A stretch of DNA of 64,000 nucleotides from DATENM01 sp045807725 (GTDB lineage: Bacteria > Acidobacteriota > Blastocatellia > UBA7656): the NCBI GenBank assembly GCA_045807725.1, contig JBJMGV010000029.1:5843-69842 (forward strand), written 5' to 3'. The position numbers and the translations under genes were made by a program. Shown piece by piece: positions 42,670 through 52,990 of this stretch; positions within the stretch are counted from its first letter, which is position 1, and the number at the start of each line of letters is the position of its first letter. Below the pieces are notes generated by a model. That model was not told the DNA's origin, made no database searches, and worked only from the letters and a program-made list of their open reading frames with translations.

Positions 42670-43057
42670 GAGGCAAGAGGCAGGAAGCAGGAGGCAGTGG
42701 CCAGTGGCCAGTTGATAGTTGAAAGTTGATAGTTGTCAGTGACCAGTGAGTCCCGTAGGGACGCGATGTTTATAGTAATCGCTGAAAGAAGAGACAAAGC
42801 CCCGTAGGGGCGCAATGTTTATAGTTACCGATGCAATAGATGATGCAAGCTCCGTCAGGAGCGCGATGTTTATAGAAATGGCTGAAGGATGTGACGAAGC
42901 CCCGTAGGGGCGCAATATCAACATCACGCTCCTGACGGGGCTTGAAGACTCAATCAACTGCGTAACTATAAACATTGCGCTCCTGACGGAGCTTGGGGAA
43001 CTAGCAACTATCAACTAGCCACTGATCACTGACCACTGACCACTGCCTCCTGCCTCC
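42669..43057. repeat. Composite repeat element between asd and lysC
   Basis: Left arm 42669-42752 (GGAGGCAGTGGCCAGTGG, GTTGATAGTTG units). Right arm about 43001-43057 (CTATCAACTAGCC, ACCACTGACCACTGCC, TGCCTCCTGCC). The core has GTCCCGTAGGGACG, GCCCCGTAGGGGCG, CTCCGTCAGGAGCG and GCTCCTGACGG(A/G)GC units in both orientations. No gene lies in this 389-bp region. Confidence 0.85.
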
Positions 43058-43070
43058 TTTGGATGACGCT

Positions 43071-44474
43071 ATGATCGTGATGAAATTCGGTGGCACGTCG
43101 GTCGAAGACGCCGCCTCTATCGAGCGCGTTGCAGAGATCATCAGGGCGCGATTGCATCAGCGGCCCGTCGTCGTCGTTTCGGCAATGGGCAAGACGACGC
43201 GCAAGCTGTTGCAGGCCGCCGAAGCCTCTGCCGCCGGCGACCGCTCGACGACGCTCGCGGTCGTTGCCGAGTTGAAAACGCGCCACCTCAGCGAAGCGCG
43301 CAAGCTTGTTAAAGCAACCGCCGACCGCGCCGTCTTCTCGATCATTGATCGCCACTTTGATGAATTGAAAAAGCTGCTCGAAGGACTGGCTATCTTAGGC
43401 GAAGTGCCGCCGCGCGGACTCGATAAGATTCTTTCATATGGCGAGCTGTTATCGTCGGCCATTGTTGCCGATGCGCTCAATGAGCGCGGCGTGCCGGCGC
43501 GCTTGCTCGATGCGCGCGAGTTCATTATCACAGACGACCGCTTCAGCGGCGCGTCGCCGCTGTTTGACCTCACGAACGCGAAGGTGCGCGAGAAGGTCGC
43601 GCCGGTTGTTGAAGCGGGCGAGGTGGCGGTGACTCAGGGATTCATCGGCGCGACGCGCGAAGGCGCGACGACGACGCTCGGCTTTGAAGGCTCGGACTAC
43701 ACGGCGGCCATCGTCGGCGCGGCGCTCGCGGCAGACGACATTCAAATCTGGAAAGACGTGTCGGGGCTGATGACCACCGACCCGCGCATCTTTGCCGGCG
43801 CGCGCACAGTCAAAGCCTGCACGTTCGCCGAAGCCGCCGACCTGACCTACTTCGGCGCGAAGGTGCTGCACCCGAAAGCCATTCACCCGGCGGCGCGGCA
43901 GAACATTCCCGTGCACATCTACAACTCGAAGAAGCCTGAAGCGACTGGCACGGCCCTTAGCGCCACTGCGCCGCCTTGCGCCAACCTCATCAAGTCGATT
44001 GCCTACAAGCGGCCTATCACTGTCATTCACGCGAAAGGCGAAAGCATCAGCGACAGTGCGCACGCCGTCGCGCCGGAAGAGTTTTTGAAGGCGCTGCTGA
44101 ACGTGTTAGATAAGCACGGCGCGCGCCCGCTGCTGATTGCTGTTTCGGCGGCGAGCGTCGCCCTGGCCATTGATGGGACCACGATGAGCGAAGCCCGCGA
44201 GCGTGACCTCCGCGAAGAGGTGGCGCGCTTCGCCGCCATCGGCATTGACCGCGACTGCGCGATTGTCTCGCTAGTCGGCGAAGAGCTGCGCGCCGATACG
44301 ACCCTTGCCAGCCGCGTCTTCAAAGCGATTGAAGATACGGAGATGGGCGTGATCCTGCACGGCTCGTCACCCATCAGCCTGAACCTCGTCATTGCTGAAC
44401 ACGCCGTCGAAGATGTTATCGCGCGTTTGCACGCGGTCTTCTTCGACCGGCTCGACCCGCAGACTTTTGAATGA
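43071..44474 (+). CDS. lysC: Aspartate kinase
   Basis: ATG 43071 opens with MIVMKFGGTSVEDA; a TTG start four codons upstream is possible. The N-terminal kinase domain has VISVSSxGKT-like (VVSAMGKTTRK), GFEGSDYTAA and DPRI. The C-terminal region from about residue 300 has ACT-type regulatory repeats (VSAASVALAIDG; IDRDCAIVSLVGEELR) that usually give feedback inhibition by lysine or threonine. It makes aspartyl phosphate, the first step of the pathway. The start comes right after a composite repeat. Confidence 0.92.
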   Translation: MIVMKFGGTSVEDAASIERVAEIIRARLHQRPVVVVSAMGKTTRKLLQAAEASAAGDRSTTLAVVAELKTRHLSEARKLVKATADRAVFSIIDRHFDELKKLLEGLAILGEVPPRGLDKILSYGELLSSAIVADALNERGVPARLLDAREFIITDDRFSGASPLFDLTNAKVREKVAPVVEAGEVAVTQGFIGATREGATTTLGFEGSDYTAAIVGAALAADDIQIWKDVSGLMTTDPRIFAGARTVKACTFAEAADLTYFGAKVLHPKAIHPAARQNIPVHIYNSKKPEATGTALSATAPPCANLIKSIAYKRPITVIHAKGESISDSAHAVAPEEFLKALLNVLDKHGARPLLIAVSAASVALAIDGTTMSEARERDLREEVARFAAIGIDRDCAIVSLVGEELRADTTLASRVFKAIEDTEMGVILHGSSPISLNLVIAEHAVEDVIARLHAVFFDRLDPQTFE

Positions 44475-44582
44475 CCGCGCACTGACGCCGACCGTTTGCC
44501 TATGGCTCAACATCGGCGCTTCGCGTATCATAGACCGTCGCCCGTGTTGTTCTGATCTTAATATCCAATGGTTGTGCATCGT

Positions 44583-45149
44583 ATGAGTATACTGAAACAA
44601 ACCAAACTACTGTCTGCTATTGTCGTGACGAGTTTGCTTGCGCCAATCGCATCGGCGCAGTCGGCGCGGCTGAAATCATCAGCGCACAGCGCCAGGCCGG
44701 TCGCCTCGGCAACTGTAGTTAAGAATACCTGGCGCGGTCTGACGCCGTTGCAGTCGTCAGCCACCGCCGCCGCACAAGTGATTGGCACAGACACCGACTT
44801 GGCCGACGCATCCGTAGGCGGGCCATACAAAGTCGAAGGCGGCGAAGTCACCTTCTCGTTTCTGACGCCGAGCCTCGCCAAGATGTATCACGCGCCGCGC
44901 GCGATGTTCGGCAAGATATTCACCATCTACTTCACACCGCAGGAGCGCATCGCGCGGGCCGACCTGAAACTCGGCGCGAGTTTCAAAATGTGCAAAGAGC
45001 AGATGAGCACCCACTATTACTACCTCGTCAATGATGCCGGCGTCGCTTACCGCCTGCGCCGCAGCGACGACACGGTGGAAACGATCATCTATCAACCGTC
45101 GCGCGCCGAAGTGCGGCGGCTGGCGGTCAACACGGAATGCGTCTTTTAA
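44583..45149 (+). CDS. Exported hypothetical protein
   Basis: From ATG 44583 (an alternative is 44568) it has 188 residues. It has a signal peptide (LLSAIVVTSLLAPIASAQ). A beta-rich domain follows (GGEVTFSFLTPSLAKMY; CKEQMSTHYYYLVNDAG), ending with a Cys-Val-Phe. The family is unrecognised. It lies between lysC and dapB, apparently unrelated to lysine synthesis. Confidence 0.6.
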   Translation: MSILKQTKLLSAIVVTSLLAPIASAQSARLKSSAHSARPVASATVVKNTWRGLTPLQSSATAAAQVIGTDTDLADASVGGPYKVEGGEVTFSFLTPSLAKMYHAPRAMFGKIFTIYFTPQERIARADLKLGASFKMCKEQMSTHYYYLVNDAGVAYRLRRSDDTVETIIYQPSRAEVRRLAVNTECVF

Positions 45150-45151
45150 GC

Positions 45152-45228
45152 AGGGGCTAGAGGCTAGAGGCTAGAGGCTAGCTGCGCTGCGGCCTCTAGT
45201 CTCCAGCCTCTAGCCTCTAGCCTCTACT
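45152..45228. repeat. Inverted heptamer pair (GGCTAGA)n before dapB
   Basis: Left arm 45152-45184 (GGCTAGAGGCTAGAGG) and right arm 45193-45228 (CTCTAGCCTCTAGCCTC). The dapB ATG follows directly, with no ribosome-binding site. Confidence 0.8.
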
Positions 45229-45909
45229 ATGAAGATTGCGTTGCTCGGTTATGGCAAGATGGGGCAGATGGTCGAGGCAGCGGCCACGCAGCGCGGCGTC
45301 GAAGTCGCTTGCGTGATCGATCCGCTGGCCGGCTCGCGCGGGCGTTTGCAAGATGCCGACGTGTGCATAGACTTTTCTGAACCGGCGGCGGTCGTCGGCA
45401 ACATCGAGATGGTCGCGGCAGCCGGCCTGGCGATGGTCGTCGGCACGACTGGATGGTACGACCGAATGGAAGAGGTGCGGCGCGTCGTTGATGAAAAGCA
45501 GATCGGCTTCGTCTACGGCTCGAACTTTTCGGTAGGCGTCAACCTGATGTTCAAGATCGCGCGGTACAGCGCGCGCCTGTTCAGCCGCTTCGAGTCGCAC
45601 GAGCCGTTCATCACTGAAGCGCATCACCAGTTCAAGAAAGATGCGCCGTCAGGCACGGCGATCTTTCTGAAGCGTGAAGTCGAAGCCGAATACAACCGCG
45701 ACGTGCCGACAGCGAGTGTGCGTGCCGGCTTCATCCCCGGCACACACACGGTCGGCTTTGATTCTGAAGCCGACACGCTCGTCGTCACACACACGGCGCG
45801 CAGCCGCGCAGGCTTTGCCGACGGCGCGATCATCGCCGCGCAATGGATCAATGGACGGCGCGGCTTCTACGAGTTCTCTGAAATTATTGATGAACAGTTG
45901 GAGAGGTAA
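45229..45909 (+). CDS. dapB: 4-hydroxy-tetrahydrodipicolinate reductase
   Basis: The 226-residue enzyme has LGYGKMGQMVEA at the N-terminal Rossmann motif and the active-site block EAHHQFKKDAPSGTA near residue 130, with GTTGW. It reduces the DapA product with NAD(P)H. The stop TAA overlaps the dapA ATG by one base (TAATG). No Shine-Dalgarno sequence precedes its start; the region before it is a heptamer repeat. Confidence 0.95.
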   Translation: MKIALLGYGKMGQMVEAAATQRGVEVACVIDPLAGSRGRLQDADVCIDFSEPAAVVGNIEMVAAAGLAMVVGTTGWYDRMEEVRRVVDEKQIGFVYGSNFSVGVNLMFKIARYSARLFSRFESHEPFITEAHHQFKKDAPSGTAIFLKREVEAEYNRDVPTASVRAGFIPGTHTVGFDSEADTLVVTHTARSRAGFADGAIIAAQWINGRRGFYEFSEIIDEQLER

Positions 45910-46799
45910 TGCTAGAGATTGCCAATTTGCGAGGCTGCGGCACGGCGCTCGTGACGCCGTTCAACGAAGACCGCACGATTGACGAAGCGAGCTTGCGGGC
46001 GTTGGTCGAATGGCAGATCAGTGAAGGCATAGACTTTCTCGTGCCGTGCGGAACGACCGGCGAGAGCGCGACGCTCAACGACGACGAGATGCGCCGCGTC
46101 GCCGAGATTGTCTTGCAGGCGGCGCAAGGCCGCGTGCAGGTGGTCGCCGGCGCGGGCGGCAACAACACGGCGCACGTTATCGAACTGGCGCGCGAGTACG
46201 AACGCATTGGCGTTCGCGCGCTGCTGTCGGTCACGCCTTATTACAACAAGCCGACGCAGGAAGGACTCTATCAACATTACCGCGCGGTGGCTGAATCAAC
46301 CTCGCTGCCGATCATTGTTTACAACGTGCCGCCGCGCACAAACGTCAACCTGTTGCCCGACACGCTGCTGCGCCTGGCCGAGATACCGAACATTGTCGGC
46401 GTCAAGGAAGCATCGGGCGACATCTCGCAGATTGCCGAGATCGTCACGCGCGCGCCCGCCGGATTCAAAGTCTTTTCGGGCGACGATTCGATGACGCTGC
46501 CGGTGGTCGCGGTCGGCGGCGTCGGGCTGATCTCTGTGGCATCGAATGAAGCGCCGCGACAGATGACCGCGTTGACGCGAGCGACGATTGATAATAATTG
46601 GGACGAGGCGCGGCGGCTGAACCGAGAGCTGTGGTCGCTGATGAAAGTGAACTTCATCGAAGCGAGTCCCGGCCCGGTCAAAGCCGCGCTCACGATGATG
46701 GGCAAGATCAACGAAGCGTACCGATTGCCCATCGTGCCGGTGACGGACGCGACCAGAGAAAGATTGCGCGCCGTCTTGGCCGACTTAAAATTGATTTGA
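45909..46799 (+). CDS. dapA: 4-hydroxy-tetrahydrodipicolinate synthase
   Basis: The 296-residue (beta/alpha)8 aldolase has GTTGES, VTPYYNKPTQEG, the Tyr138 relay and the Schiff-base K166 in VGVKEASGD. It condenses aspartate semialdehyde with pyruvate. It starts within the dapB stop codon, so translation is coupled. It is followed 25 bp on by dapD. Confidence 0.96.
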   Translation: MLEIANLRGCGTALVTPFNEDRTIDEASLRALVEWQISEGIDFLVPCGTTGESATLNDDEMRRVAEIVLQAAQGRVQVVAGAGGNNTAHVIELAREYERIGVRALLSVTPYYNKPTQEGLYQHYRAVAESTSLPIIVYNVPPRTNVNLLPDTLLRLAEIPNIVGVKEASGDISQIAEIVTRAPAGFKVFSGDDSMTLPVVAVGGVGLISVASNEAPRQMTALTRATIDNNWDEARRLNRELWSLMKVNFIEASPGPVKAALTMMGKINEAYRLPIVPVTDATRERLRAVLADLKLI

Positions 46800-46824
46800 G
46801 CAATCGAGCGCACCGCTCCCGGCA

Positions 46825-47666
<842 letters not shown>

Positions 47667-47667
<1 letters not shown>

Positions 47668-47788
47668 GATTCAGGATTCAGGATTCAGGGTTGCTGCGCC
47701 GCTTGCAAGTAATCATAAGAATCCATGTTCGAGCTACACGCATTTGTGCGGAAACTGAATCCTGTATCCTGAATCCTGTATCCTGACT
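47667..47788. repeat. Inverted heptamer pair (GATTCAG)n before the aminotransferase gene
   Basis: Left arm 47667-47688 (GGATTCAGGATTCAGG). Right arm 47758-47788 (CCTGTATCCTGAATCCTG). The next gene's ATG is at 47789, directly after this arm, with no ribosome site. Confidence 0.8.
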
Positions 47789-48937
47789 ATGTTCATTCCC
47801 GCCGAGCGATTGAAGAATGTTCGCAAGAGCGCGACGCGCGTGCTCTATGACAACGCGCCGACAGGCTCGATCAATCTGGGACTAGGCGAGCCGGACTTCC
47901 CGACGCCCGAAGTTGTGCGCCGCGCCGCCGTTGATTTTATCGAGCAAGGCTTCGTCGGCTACACGCCGAACGCGGGCATTCTGCCGCTGCGTGAACGCAT
48001 CGCGGCTTATCACAGTGACGGTGAGCGCGTCTCGTTCAACGCCGATCAGGTGTGCGTGATGAATGGCTCGGAAGAGGCGCTGTTCGCTGCCGTGATGACG
48101 ATTGCCGGGCCGGGCGACGACGTGTTATTGCCCGATCCGTGCTATCTCGCTTACCCTCCGATAGTCGAGTTGGCTGGCGCGCGTGCGACGTTTTATCGAA
48201 TGCCTGCCGCTAATGGCTTCAAGTTCGACCGCGAAAATTTTGACCGCGCCATCACCGATCAAACGAAGATCGTCATCCTGCTCTCGCCGTCGAATCCGAC
48301 CAGCCGCGTCATCGCGTGCGACGATCTGCGCTTCATCGCTGAACGCTTGCGGGGAACGAACATCGTTGTCATCGCCGATGAGATTTACCGCGAACTGTAT
48401 TTTGACGAGCGGCCCGCGACGCTCTCCGAATTCTATGACCGCACGATCATCATCTCAGGCTTATCGAAAAGTATGAGCATGACCGGCTGGCGACTGGGTT
48501 GGTGCGTTGGCCCCGAAGAGATCATCCGCCACGTCACGGTGATGCATCAGTACGTCTCGACCTGCGCGTCGGGCGTGTCGCAACGCGCGGCACTTGCCGC
48601 CTTCACCGATGAAGGCCGGCGCGCGACCGCCGAGATGCGCGCCGAACTGAAACGTCGCAACGACGTGATGGCGCGTGCCATTGAGCGCGAGTTGCGCTTG
48701 CCTTTCGTTCAAGGCGAAGGCGCGTATTACATCATGCTCGATGTGTCGCGCTTCGGCCCTTCGATGCAGACGGCAATGGCGTTGCTCAATCACGGTGTCA
48801 TCACTGTGCCCGGCGCGGCCTTCGGCGCGGAAGGCGAAGGCTACCTGCGACTCTCGTTCTCGATTGCCCCGCCTTTGATTGAAGAAGGCATCCGCCGCAT
48901 CGCCTCAGGTCTTGACAAGTCCACGCGCCGGGAATAA
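47789..48937 (+). CDS. PLP-dependent aminotransferase (probable N-succinyl-DAP aminotransferase)
   Basis: The 382-residue fold-type-I class I/II aminotransferase has GLGEPDFPTP, NPTSRVI near residue 170, ADEIY, and SGLSK227-SMSMTGWRLGW with the PLP lysine. It is placed directly after dapD, so it probably makes N-succinyl-LL-diaminopimelate (DapC role). Sequence alone does not separate it from aspartate or alanine aminotransferases. Confidence 0.8.
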   Translation: MFIPAERLKNVRKSATRVLYDNAPTGSINLGLGEPDFPTPEVVRRAAVDFIEQGFVGYTPNAGILPLRERIAAYHSDGERVSFNADQVCVMNGSEEALFAAVMTIAGPGDDVLLPDPCYLAYPPIVELAGARATFYRMPAANGFKFDRENFDRAITDQTKIVILLSPSNPTSRVIACDDLRFIAERLRGTNIVVIADEIYRELYFDERPATLSEFYDRTIIISGLSKSMSMTGWRLGWCVGPEEIIRHVTVMHQYVSTCASGVSQRAALAAFTDEGRRATAEMRAELKRRNDVMARAIERELRLPFVQGEGAYYIMLDVSRFGPSMQTAMALLNHGVITVPGAAFGAEGEGYLRLSFSIAPPLIEEGIRRIASGLDKSTRRE

Positions 48938-48988
48938 TCATCGCTTCGCCCTTGCACGCTCAAAACCATTTCAACCTGTGAGGCATCT

Positions 48989-51001
48989 ATGCAACCGCGC
49001 TTGCTGTGGCTCAAACATTCTACGTTCTCGCTGGCCTTTCTCATCACGTTCTGTCTGCTGGTTTCTAACGGCGCGATGGCGGCGGATTACCCGACGCACC
49101 CGCTCGACTCGCTGAGCCGCGAAGAGATCTTGGCCACCGTCGAAATCCTCAAGGCCAGCGGCAAAACCAACGACGCCAGCCGCTACGCCACCATCATGCT
49201 GCGCGAGCCGCCGAAGGCCGAAGTGTTGGCCTTCAAACCGGGCAGCACGTTTCGCCGCGAAGCGTTCGCAGTCGTCTACGAGCGCGCCATTAACAAGACC
49301 TTTGAAGCCGTTGTTGATCTGAACAAGAAGACATTGCTGTCGTGGAAAGAAGCGCCGGGCGCGCAGCCGATGTTCCTGATTGAAGACCTGCTGATGGCGG
49401 AGCAGATCGTTAAGGACGATTCACAATGGCAGGCCGCAATGCGCAAGCGCGGCATTACCGACATCAAGAATGTCAACGCAGACGCCTGGGCGTCCGGCTT
49501 TTTCGGCACTGCCGATGAAAATGGCGCGCGCACCGCACGCGTAGTCTCTTACTACAACGAAGGCACGAAGAACGCGGACGCGCGGCCCATCGAAGGCGTT
49601 ATCGCTTATGTGAACTTGAATACAAAGCGCGTCTACAGGCTCGTGGACACTGGCGTTGTGCCGATTCCGCCGCAGAAGGCCGACCTCGACATGCAATCAA
49701 TCGGCAAGCAGCGCGAAGCGCCCAAGCCTTTGCAGATCGTTCAGCCGCAGGGCGCGAGCTTTGAAGTCAATGGCAGCGAAGTGCGCTGGCAGAAGTGGCG
49801 TTTCCGTTTCAGTATGACGCCGCGCGAAGGGCTGGTGCTGCACACGGTCGGCTACGAAGACGAAGGCCGGCTGCGCCCGATTCTCTATCGCGCCTCGCTC
49901 GCCGAGATGGTCGTGCCTTACGGCGACCCGCAGGCCGGGTGGTTCTTTCGCAACGCATTCGATGAAGGCGAATACGGCATAGGGCGGCTGGCGCTCGCGC
50001 TTGAGCCGCAGACCGACACGCCTGACAATGCGGTGACGTTTGACGCGGTCTTTCCCGGCGAAACCGGGGGCGGCGTCTTGCCGGTCAAGCGCGCCGTGGC
50101 GCTCTATGAACGCGATGGCGGCGTCCTGTGGAAGCACGCTGATTACTCATCCTTTCCGTTTATGCATAATGAATCGCGGCGGGCGCGTGATCTGGTGCTG
50201 TCGTGGTTTGCCAACGTCGGCAATTACGAATACGGCTTCAACTGGATCTTTCATCAGGACGGCTCGCTCGAAATGGAAGTGCAGTTGACCGGCATTATGG
50301 CCGCGCGCGCCATTGACGAAACCGAGAACAATCATTCAGCGCACGGCTCGCAGAGCCACGGCCACAAAGTCGCGCCGAATGTTGAAGCCGTACATCATCA
50401 GCACTTCTTCAACTTCAGACTCGATATGGATGTTGACGGTCAGGACAACAGCCTCGTCGAGATGAACACCCAAGCATCGCCCGCCGGCCCGCAGAATCCT
50501 TACAACAACGCTTTCACGATGATCGAAACGCCGCTCGGCACAGAGCGCGCCGCTCAGCGCCAGATGAATCTGGCGTCGAGCCGCAAATGGAAAGTCATCA
50601 ATCCCTCGGCGAAGAATGCGTTTGGCGAGCCGACGGGGTTCATCCTTGTTCCCGGTGAAAACTCGTTGCCGTACGCCGCGCCGACCGCGTCAGTCCGCAA
50701 GCGCGCAGGCTTCATCAACGCACACCTGTGGGGGACGCCTTATAATCAAGACGAGCGATTCGCCGCCGGCGATTACATCAATCAGAGCGCCGGTGGCGAG
50801 GGCTTGCCGAAGTGGACGGCGGCGAATCGTTCGATTGACAACCGCGATCTGGTGATCTGGTACACGCTCGGCGTGACGCACATCCCGCGCCCCGAAGAGT
50901 GGCCGGTGATGACCTGTCACCGCGCCGGCTTCAAGCTGATTCCCGCAGGCTTCTTCACGCGCAACCCGGCGCTCGACGTGCCGAAGCCCGCCGGTCAATA
51001 A
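48989..51001 (+). CDS. Copper amine oxidase (primary-amine oxidase)
   Basis: The 670-residue exported protein (signal peptide about 1-32) has the CuAO fold. The cofactor Tyr413 sits in NVGNYEY, the Tyr that becomes topaquinone. The copper His set comes from HHQHFF near 465-471 and the C-terminal CHRAGFKLIPAGFF. It oxidises primary amines to aldehydes with release of ammonia and hydrogen peroxide, in the periplasm. GTGAGG precedes the ATG. Confidence 0.9.
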   Translation: MQPRLLWLKHSTFSLAFLITFCLLVSNGAMAADYPTHPLDSLSREEILATVEILKASGKTNDASRYATIMLREPPKAEVLAFKPGSTFRREAFAVVYERAINKTFEAVVDLNKKTLLSWKEAPGAQPMFLIEDLLMAEQIVKDDSQWQAAMRKRGITDIKNVNADAWASGFFGTADENGARTARVVSYYNEGTKNADARPIEGVIAYVNLNTKRVYRLVDTGVVPIPPQKADLDMQSIGKQREAPKPLQIVQPQGASFEVNGSEVRWQKWRFRFSMTPREGLVLHTVGYEDEGRLRPILYRASLAEMVVPYGDPQAGWFFRNAFDEGEYGIGRLALALEPQTDTPDNAVTFDAVFPGETGGGVLPVKRAVALYERDGGVLWKHADYSSFPFMHNESRRARDLVLSWFANVGNYEYGFNWIFHQDGSLEMEVQLTGIMAARAIDETENNHSAHGSQSHGHKVAPNVEAVHHQHFFNFRLDMDVDGQDNSLVEMNTQASPAGPQNPYNNAFTMIETPLGTERAAQRQMNLASSRKWKVINPSAKNAFGEPTGFILVPGENSLPYAAPTASVRKRAGFINAHLWGTPYNQDERFAAGDYINQSAGGEGLPKWTAANRSIDNRDLVIWYTLGVTHIPRPEEWPVMTCHRAGFKLIPAGFFTRNPALDVPKPAGQ

Positions 51002-51094
51002 TCAACTGAGGCGGCGCGGGAACAAGAGGCGCGCTTCGACGTTTGAACGTTTGGGCAGGCGACGTTCGACAGAAAAAGTAAAAGGAGCAAGGCA

Positions 51095-52420
51095 ATGATT
51101 GCGCGCTTATCATCAATCAAACGAATGACCGGAGCAGTGACGCTGACGCTCGTGCTTGCGCTGCTCGGATGCACGAGCATCATTCACTCAGACGCGGCTA
51201 ACAACAATTCATTTAGTCGCAATAATGCGAACACCAACGCGAACACCGGCGAATCAACTATGAAAGATCAACAGGCAACAGCGGGCGGGCCGCTTGACCC
51301 GCGACTGGCAGCGGCCAATGTGAAGTTCGGCTTCAAGCTCTACTCGCAACTCCTGCGCGAGAGCGCCGAGAAAAATATCTTCGTGTCGCCATCGAGCATT
51401 GCGCTCTGCCTGACGATGGCCTACAACGGCGCGGAAGGCGGAACGCGGCAGGCGATGGCGCGGGCGCTTGAGACGGAAGGCTTAAGCCCTGAAGAACTCA
51501 ACCGCGCCTACGCAGGCTTCCGCGCGGCGCTCGAAAACCCGGATGCCAAAGTGAAGCTGCAAATCGCCAACTCGCTGTGGGCGCGACAAGGCTTGCCGTT
51601 CAAGCCCGACTTCCTTCAGCGCACCAGGGATAACTTCGGCGCGCAGGTGACGGCGCTGAACTTTGATGATCCGGCATCGGCGGCGACGATCAATCGCTGG
51701 GTCAGCGAAAAGACGAACGGCAAGATCGACAAGATAGTTGACCAGATCGATTCAAGCTCAGTGCTCTTTCTCATCAACGCCATCTACTTCAAAGGCGCGT
51801 GGGCGAAAGCGTTCGATAAGGCGCAGACCAAAGAAGATAACTTCACGCTGGCACGCGGCGCGAAACGTGTGCCGATGATGTCGCAGTCGGGCAATTACCA
51901 GTACCTTGAGACGAGAGACTTTCAGGCCGTCAGCCTGCCTTATGGCGGCGGTCGCGTCAGCTTTTATGTATTTCTGCCTTCGTCGTCTTCAAACCTCGCC
52001 GCGTTTGAAAAGAGCTTGAACGAATCGAACTGGCAACAGTGGATGGATCAGTTCCGCGCCACTGACGGCGACATCAGCCTGCCGCGCTTTCGCGTCACAT
52101 ATGAAGCGGGACTCAACGACGCGCTGAAGGCGATGGGGATGGGCGTGGCGTTTGATGAGGGGCGAGCCGACTTTTCGGGGATGATGGAGACGAGCGGCCA
52201 GCGCGTCTTCATCAGCCGCGTCAAGCACAAGACCTTCGCCGAAGTGAACGAAGAGGGCACGGAAGCCGCCGCCGTCACTTCCACCGAGATGCATGCAACG
52301 GCGATGCGCCAGGAGCCGCGCCGATTCCGAATGGCGGTGGATCGCCCGTTCTTCTGCGCCATCCGCGACAACACGAGCGGCGCGGTATTGTTTATGGGTT
52401 CGATCTACGACCCGCAATAA
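51095..52420 (+). CDS. Lipoprotein serpin (serine protease inhibitor)
   Basis: The 441-residue protein starts with a lipobox (LALLGC near residue 28). A linker of N/T repeats (NNNSFSRNNANTNANTG) follows, then a full serpin domain: NIFVSPSSIALCLTMAYNGA, NAIYFKGAW, and the hinge EEGTEAAAVTST with the C-terminal PFFCAIRD. The small-residue hinge is that of inhibitory serpins; counting from the Gly the predicted P1 is around Thr/Ala/Met of HATAM. It would trap serine proteases at the membrane surface. AAAGGAGC precedes the ATG. Confidence 0.9.
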   Translation: MIARLSSIKRMTGAVTLTLVLALLGCTSIIHSDAANNNSFSRNNANTNANTGESTMKDQQATAGGPLDPRLAAANVKFGFKLYSQLLRESAEKNIFVSPSSIALCLTMAYNGAEGGTRQAMARALETEGLSPEELNRAYAGFRAALENPDAKVKLQIANSLWARQGLPFKPDFLQRTRDNFGAQVTALNFDDPASAATINRWVSEKTNGKIDKIVDQIDSSSVLFLINAIYFKGAWAKAFDKAQTKEDNFTLARGAKRVPMMSQSGNYQYLETRDFQAVSLPYGGGRVSFYVFLPSSSSNLAAFEKSLNESNWQQWMDQFRATDGDISLPRFRVTYEAGLNDALKAMGMGVAFDEGRADFSGMMETSGQRVFISRVKHKTFAEVNEEGTEAAAVTSTEMHATAMRQEPRRFRMAVDRPFFCAIRDNTSGAVLFMGSIYDPQ

Positions 52421-52421
52421 G

Positions 52422-52517
52422 GCAGGGGCTAGAGACTAGGGGCTAGGGACTGGCGGGGAACGGAAGCGCTTTGCACATGTCTCCTGCTAGTCCCTAGCCT
52501 CCAGTCTCTAGCCTCTC
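52422..52517. repeat. Inverted heptamer pair (GGCTAGA/GGGACTA)n between convergent genes
   Basis: Left arm 52424-52452 (GGGGCTAGAGACTAGGGGC). Right arm 52486-52517 (CTAGTCCCTAGCCTCCAG). It could act as a bidirectional hairpin terminator. Confidence 0.8.
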
Positions 52518-52525
52518 CATTATCG

Positions 52526-52840
52526 TTACGGCGTGACGGTTTTCTTCACGGCGTTGCCCGTCTTCTTGGTAGCCTTGACCGAGCCTTTCGCGTAGTCCTT
52601 GCTACCATGATAGACGTGTTTGCCAAAGTGTTTGCCGCCGCGCACGACGCGCCCGTGGCGGACGTTGTGGCCGAGGCTCTTGCCGGCCTTGCCCATCTCT
52701 TTAGTGCCTTCCTTCATGTGGCCGCCGACCGTCGGCTTGGCTTTCGTGGTGTCCTCCTGCGCCAGCGCGTAAGGCGTCACCGCGCTCAACGTGACCAGCA
52801 TCGCGCCGCTCAAGATCATCTGACCGAGTTTACGCATCAT
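52526..52840 (-). CDS. Small exported basic protein
   Basis: From ATG 52840 (GAGGAGCGAAG upstream) the product has 104 residues. It has a signal peptide (MMRKLGQMILSG to ALAQ) and a mature part rich in Gly, Lys and His (GGKHFGKHVYHGSKDY, KATKKTGNAVKK). I do not recognise a family. The composition suggests a small positively charged envelope protein. Confidence 0.6.
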   Translation of the reverse strand: MMRKLGQMILSGAMLVTLSAVTPYALAQEDTTKAKPTVGGHMKEGTKEMGKAGKSLGHNVRHGRVVRGGKHFGKHVYHGSKDYAKGSVKATKKTGNAVKKTVTP

Positions 52841-52990
52841 CTTCGCTCCTCGAAAAAAGTTAGCTACGCCCGTTCGACTTTCGTCCACTGGCTGTCGAGA
52901 AACTAAGAAAGTGCAAGCCGCGTTCCGGCGCGCGTGGCCGATTATTCGATTTTTTTGCCGCAAAAGAGCGGGCCGGCTATCGCGTCTGAT

